This document shows, piece by piece, positions 61,217-64,000 of a stretch of DNA of 64,000 bases (its first letter is position 1; each line of letters begins with the position of its first letter). The notes under the pieces are model-generated. The model ran no database searches. It saw nothing but the letters and a program-made list of their open reading frames with translations, and was not told the DNA's origin. Location of the stretch: the NCBI RefSeq assembly GCF_030867095.1, contig NC_081824.1:344652203-344716202 (forward strand), given 5' to 3'. The DNA is from Alligator mississippiensis. Taxonomy: Eukaryota; Chordata; Crocodylia; Alligatoridae. The position numbers and the translations under genes are program-made.

Positions 61217-61459
61217 CAGGGCAACAGTCAGCAACCTTTTTAAGGCTGCAGGCTGAAGTGACAGAGCTACTGCCTCGGCCACTGCTTTTCCCCACAACTG
61301 CCCCTACCAACATTTCACCCTGCAGTACTATGGAAAAATCATTGCTGCCAAAGTCCCCCAACACTAAATACCACTGAAGCGCCCTGTCTGTGGGCCAAAA
61401 CAAATGGCTCTATGGGCTGGATCTGGCCCATGGAACATAGGTTACCAACCCCTGCCCTG
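61217..61459. mobile_element. hAT-like element
   Basis: Left end cagggcaacagtcagcaacc is roughly inverted at the right end (ggttaccaacccctgccctg). No clear 8-bp duplication. Confidence 0.5.
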
Positions 61460-61581
61460 GAGGATCACAACCCAGGGAATCAGGACAGACGAGGTCAGGA
61501 AAGCAAGGGTCTAGACCAAAGATAGGCAACCCCCGGCACACATGACAATGGCACCGGGGGGCGGCTCCACCCCACTTGCGC

Positions 61582-62440
61582 TGTGCCTGGTGCGCAGGGA
61601 CGCCGAGCCCAGAGCCAGGAGCCCCCCCCGAGCCCAGCATCTTGCCCCGGCCAGGCGGCATCCCCACCACCCCAGGGGCCACCGGGTGCCCCCACCCTCT
61701 ACAGTTCGAGCTGGTGGGACCCCAAGGCAGCCCCTGCTTCTCACCTGGCCCCCACTCTCCTCTGGCTGCAACCTTCCCAAGGGCCAAGGCACCTCCCCCC
61801 ACACCTGCTTCTCCCCACACCACCTGGACCCTGCCCCAAGTGGCCGACCCAGGCGTTTGATGCCCCAGCGCTGCCCCCACCCGGGTGGGACAGGGTACTT
61901 GTCTGCCTGAGCCCCTGCAGAGGGCTGCTGCGCTGGAGGCTCCTGGGGGCTCCCACAGCTGGTTCCTTGCACCAGGGGCAGCTCTGCCCCGTCACACTGT
62001 GCCTGGTACACATCATGCCCGGTACACAGGGAGGCCGAGCCCAGAGCTGGGAAGCCCCTGAGCCTGGTGTTCTGCCCCGGCCAGGTGGCGTCCCCTTGTG
62101 GGCAGGGTGGCTTCGGTGCCCATCCCCATGGAGCTGCACGGGCTGGGCCAAGCCAGGCCCCACCTCAGGTGCTGCTGGGCACTCCAGCCCACCCACTGTG
62201 GCCCAAGTCTGTAGAGTCCTGGGCCAGCCCCCGCTCACTGCCTGGCCCCTACTCTCCTCTGGTTGCCTCCTTCCCAAGGGCCTGACCGGACCAGCCCACC
62301 TGCAGCACCTCCCCCTGTGCCACCTGGAATCTGCCCCAAGTGCCCAGCACCCCAATGCTGCCCCCACCCAGGTGGGATGGAGTGTCTGTCTGCCTGAGCC
62401 CCTGCCGGGCCCTCCCTCCAAGCCCTGGGCCTGGGCTACC
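61582..62440. repeat. diverged GC-rich tandem duplication
   Basis: Two units of roughly 430-490 bp share, in order, gcccagagc, ttgccccggccaggcgg or its counterpart, cactctcctctggctgc and ctgcccccacccgggtggga (61608 onward versus 62038 onward). The long ORFs on both strands (up to 308 codons) are explained by high GC. The left edge (ataggcaacccccggcacac at 61522) resembles a hAT end, so this may be the interior of a larger element. Confidence 0.75.
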
Positions 62441-62953
62441 CCCACTCCAGGACCGCTGGGGAGGCCCTGGTGGCTGCTGCTTCCCTCTGCCCTGGACCAG
62501 CGAGCCTGAGCCACAGCCAGTAGCAGTGGGAGATATGGACAGTAAAGGACACACCCTCTTTGTTTTTCCATCTTTTCTCTCTTCTCTGCAGAGCCCCTGA
62601 GCTGCACAGAGCTCGGTGCTTCACTCCGTGGCTGTAGGGACAGCAAACTGAAACTCCTCGGAGGAGTTTTAATTTGCTATGCCCCAACTCATTTAAGGCC
62701 TATTACGCTGCTGAATTTCCTACAGCAGCTGGAATTAATGTGTAATACGCCGCTGAGGTGTACAAACACCAACACCATTAAAGCGGTGCAAAAGCATTTA
62801 GCCTGGTTTAAAGTGTTATGCACACATCCCTCATTTCATCTACACATGGCCTAATAATATTCTGGGAACCAGAATACGGCCACCCCTGCCATGCTGGTTA
62901 TTGCTTCCATGCCTCCCTATACAAAATCTTGAATCTGCCCATAAGGGGACCAA

Positions 62954-63367
62954 ACCCTACGAGGAGAGACTAGAGAACCTGGACCTTTTCAGCCTCCGCA
63001 AGAGAAGGTTGAGAGGCGACCTTGTGGCTGCCTATAAGTTCATCACGGGGGCACAGAAGGGAATTGGTGAGGTTTTATTCACTAAGGCGCCCCCAGGGGT
63101 TACAAGAAATAATGGCCACAAGCTAGCAGAGAGCAGATTTAGACTGGACATTAGGAAGAACTTCTTCACAGTTCAAGTGGCCAAGGTCTGGAACGGGCTC
63201 CCAAGGGAGGTGGTGCTCTCCCCTACCCTGGGGGTCTTCAAGAGGAGGTTGGATATGCATCTGGCTGGGGTCATCTAGACCCAGCACTCTTTCCTGCCTA
63301 TGCAGGGGGTCGGACTCGATGATCTATTGAGGTCCCTTCTGACCCTAACATCTATGAATCTATGAAT
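62954..63367 (+). mobile_element. young CR1 LINE 3' end
   Basis: Encodes the last 110 or so residues of CR1 ORF2 (KPYEERLENLDLFSLRKRRL to DMHLAGVI, stop at 63276-63278), almost identical to the C-terminus of the copy at 48243-49427 (one amino-acid difference, V for R, was seen). Tail ctatgaatctatgaat. Confidence 0.95.
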
Positions 63368-63715
63368 AAGCTTGGATGGTCACCTGAAAAGGCATGCAAC
63401 AGCCCCAAAATAAAGCAGGCCCCAAGCTAAAACTCAAGGATGCAGTGTTAATATATAATTTAGAACAGGTAGGTGACTCTGTTAATGTAACTGCAAACCA
63501 TTCAGATATTGGTTGGAACATACAACTAACTGCCTCTCAAGTTTACTTCTGGAGCTCATTGCACTCTTCGCCTGAACATGGAACATTTCAGAAGACAAAA
63601 TCCCCAGGTGGTTTGGTGATCAGATGTTGTTGCCTGTTGGTGTCCTTTTAAAATAAATTACATCAATACATACAGGTGCCTGTTTTATATTTCTACTTAT
63701 TATCTTTCCTACTCT

Positions 63716-64000
63716 CAGTGCTGTAGCAAGTGGGTGGTGAACGGGGTGACTGCCCCAGGTACCAAAGCAAAGGAGCACCAACAGGTGCTGCCCAGCTGGG
63801 GTGGGGCACAAGACAGAGCTGTGAGTTGCTCATCTGGGGGGGAGAGGGGCGCAGGGATGGGGGAAGCATGGCTCCCACGCTATGTCCACTCCCAGGCAAG
63901 CATGGGGGCGGATGTGTGCCCCCCAGATCTGTGCATGGTCAAGGGCAGACTGCCGCTGCGGGCTTTGCCCCAGGTGCCAAATTTTGTTGCTATGGCACTG
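63716..64000. mobile_element. hAT-like element reaching the window edge
   Basis: Left end cagtgctgtagcaag and right end ttgctatggcactg are inverted repeats; the right end falls exactly on base 64000, so the flanking duplication cannot be checked. Confidence 0.65.

Noticed and set aside
61541..62646. ORFs of 308 and 301 codons on opposite strands
   Set aside because: Both lie in a C-rich tandem duplication where stop codons are rare on either strand; low-complexity Pro/Gly/Ala composition and no domain.
1..64000. CRISPR arrays, bacterial operons, rRNA or tRNA genes
   Set aside because: The window is vertebrate nuclear DNA with spliced exons and LINEs. No regular spacer array, rRNA block or convincing tRNA cloverleaf was seen.

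Overview
This is vertebrate nuclear DNA: AT-rich intron and intergenic sequence, one CpG island, spliced exons with GT-AG borders, and a dense load of CR1 LINEs, Penelope-like elements (PLEs) and short hAT-type transposons. Abundant CR1 (one copy keeps a clean 394-codon frame), PLEs and hairpin MITEs point to a sauropsid. A crocodilian fits best and a turtle is the main alternative; this is inference from repeat content only.

Region 1 (1-38.5 kb) is the 5' half of TBC1D8 on the minus strand, encoding a TBC/Rab-GAP family protein. Five coding exons are placed to the base: exon 1 38348-38474, exon 2 21348-21458, exon 3 13252-13370, exon 4 11551-11779 and exon 5 6358-6598. Their phases chain perfectly, giving residues 1 to about 275 (the N-terminal region and first GRAM domain). 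The second GRAM and TBC domains lie off the low-coordinate end. Exon 1 sits in a CpG island (about 37.88-38.90 kb), the likely promoter. Intron 2 holds a possible extra or alternative first exon at 20504-20582.

Region 2 (38.5-64 kb) is the upstream intergenic side. I recognise no host gene there. It holds a (CA)-rich array beside the promoter, a recognisable PLE (reverse transcriptase plus GIY-YIG endonuclease, one frameshift) inserted in an older CR1, a young CR1 with a clean frame, a Ty3/gypsy RT remnant, several hAT elements with 7-8 bp target duplications, a GC-rich diverged tandem duplication, and an unassigned 156-codon ORF at 59.6-60.1 kb.

The most interesting system is the PLE family. 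Besides the coding copy there are at least five foldback (inverted-repeat) elements and several single ends sharing its terminus. Many carry a hammerhead-ribozyme-like core (CTGANGA, stem II, GAAA). Exact target duplications of 7, 9, 12 and 13 bp date four insertions, one of them only 52 bp long. Hammerhead motifs in PLEs are known; the foldback arrangement and the number of copies in one window deserve a closer look.
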